From assembly GCA_032250585.1 (NCBI GenBank), contig JAVVFH010000195.1, forward strand, positions 1 to 6,578: 6,578 nt of DNA, in the 5' to 3' direction. This DNA is from JAVVFH01 sp032250585 (GTDB taxonomy: Bacteria; Pseudomonadota; Gammaproteobacteria; Xanthomonadales; SZUA-36). Of the stretch, positions 6,539 through 6,578 are shown piece after piece; position 1 is the stretch's first letter; every line of letters starts with the position of its first letter. The notes beneath the pieces are model-generated. The model searched no databases. It worked only from the letters and a program-made list of their open reading frames with translations, and was not told the origin of the DNA. Position numbers and translations under genes: made by a program.

Positions 6539-6578
6539 CCCCAACCTGGAAATCGTGGAAATGGCCGCCGAACGGCTT
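6522..6578 (+). CDS. Start of a probable AbiEii-type nucleotidyltransferase (3' end outside window)
   Basis: Only 19 codons are visible: MNRRVNPNLEIVEMAAERL, open to the window edge. The pattern NPNLE-[IV]V-x-x-AE-L is the typical start of a nucleotidyltransferase family (AbiEii/AbiGii-like), in which a FVGG nucleotidyltransferase motif follows shortly; that part would be beyond the right edge. GAAGAG (6514-6519) is a weak but suitably placed ribosome binding site, and the start lies 17 bases inside the HTH gene. In AbiE-type systems the nucleotidyltransferase is the toxin and the HTH partner the antitoxin. With so few residues the assignment rests mainly on this start pattern and on the neighbour. 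Confidence 0.55.
   Translation, partial: MNRRVNPNLEIVEMAAERL

Overview
The window is a dense, single-strand stretch of a proteobacterial defence island. It is GC-rich, with short gaps or overlaps between genes, and all supported genes lie on the + strand. The organism cannot be named from this sequence. GC-rich codon use, gene families common in gamma- and alphaproteobacteria, and a palindromic GGATCAAGTCC-type repeat inside a gene point to Proteobacteria.

Layout. (1) 1-2588: the 3' four-fifths or so of a type I restriction motor/endonuclease subunit (HsdR). It is cut by the left window edge, so its N-terminal nuclease domain lies outside. Just before Walker A it carries an in-frame, stop-free palindromic insertion of about 105 bp. 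(2) 2596-3567: an Mrr-type endonuclease with an N-terminal PUA-like region, starting 7 bases after hsdR. (3) 3557-5488: a single-chain GmrSD-type (DUF262 plus DUF1524/HNH) nuclease, overlapping the Mrr gene by 11 bases. These three form one probable transcription unit with three unrelated nuclease chemistries. (4) 5489-6007: a non-coding stretch. Its first part holds a repeat with inverted arms, possibly left by a REP-type element. It then holds a 5' remnant of a DUF6361-type gene, killed by an in-frame TAG and a truncation. It ends in a near-perfect 22-bp palindrome directly in front of the next gene. (5) 6008-6538: a small winged-helix/HTH protein. (6) 6522 to the right edge: the first 19 codons of an overlapping gene that looks like an AbiEii-type nucleotidyltransferase.

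How the parts may work together. The hsdM and hsdS genes that would pair with HsdR are expected to the left of the window. HsdR with them would cut unmodified DNA. Mrr-like and GmrSD-like enzymes are known to attack modified DNA, so the cluster could cover both kinds of target; this is inference. The HTH/nucleotidyltransferase pair has the layout of an autoregulated two-gene toxin-antitoxin-like module. It appears to have its own operator/promoter and to be independent of the restriction unit.

The points most worth a second look are the palindromic element inside HsdR, the 22-bp palindrome four bases before the HTH start codon, the overlapping HTH/nucleotidyltransferase pair, and the coupled Mrr-GmrSD pair appended to hsdR.
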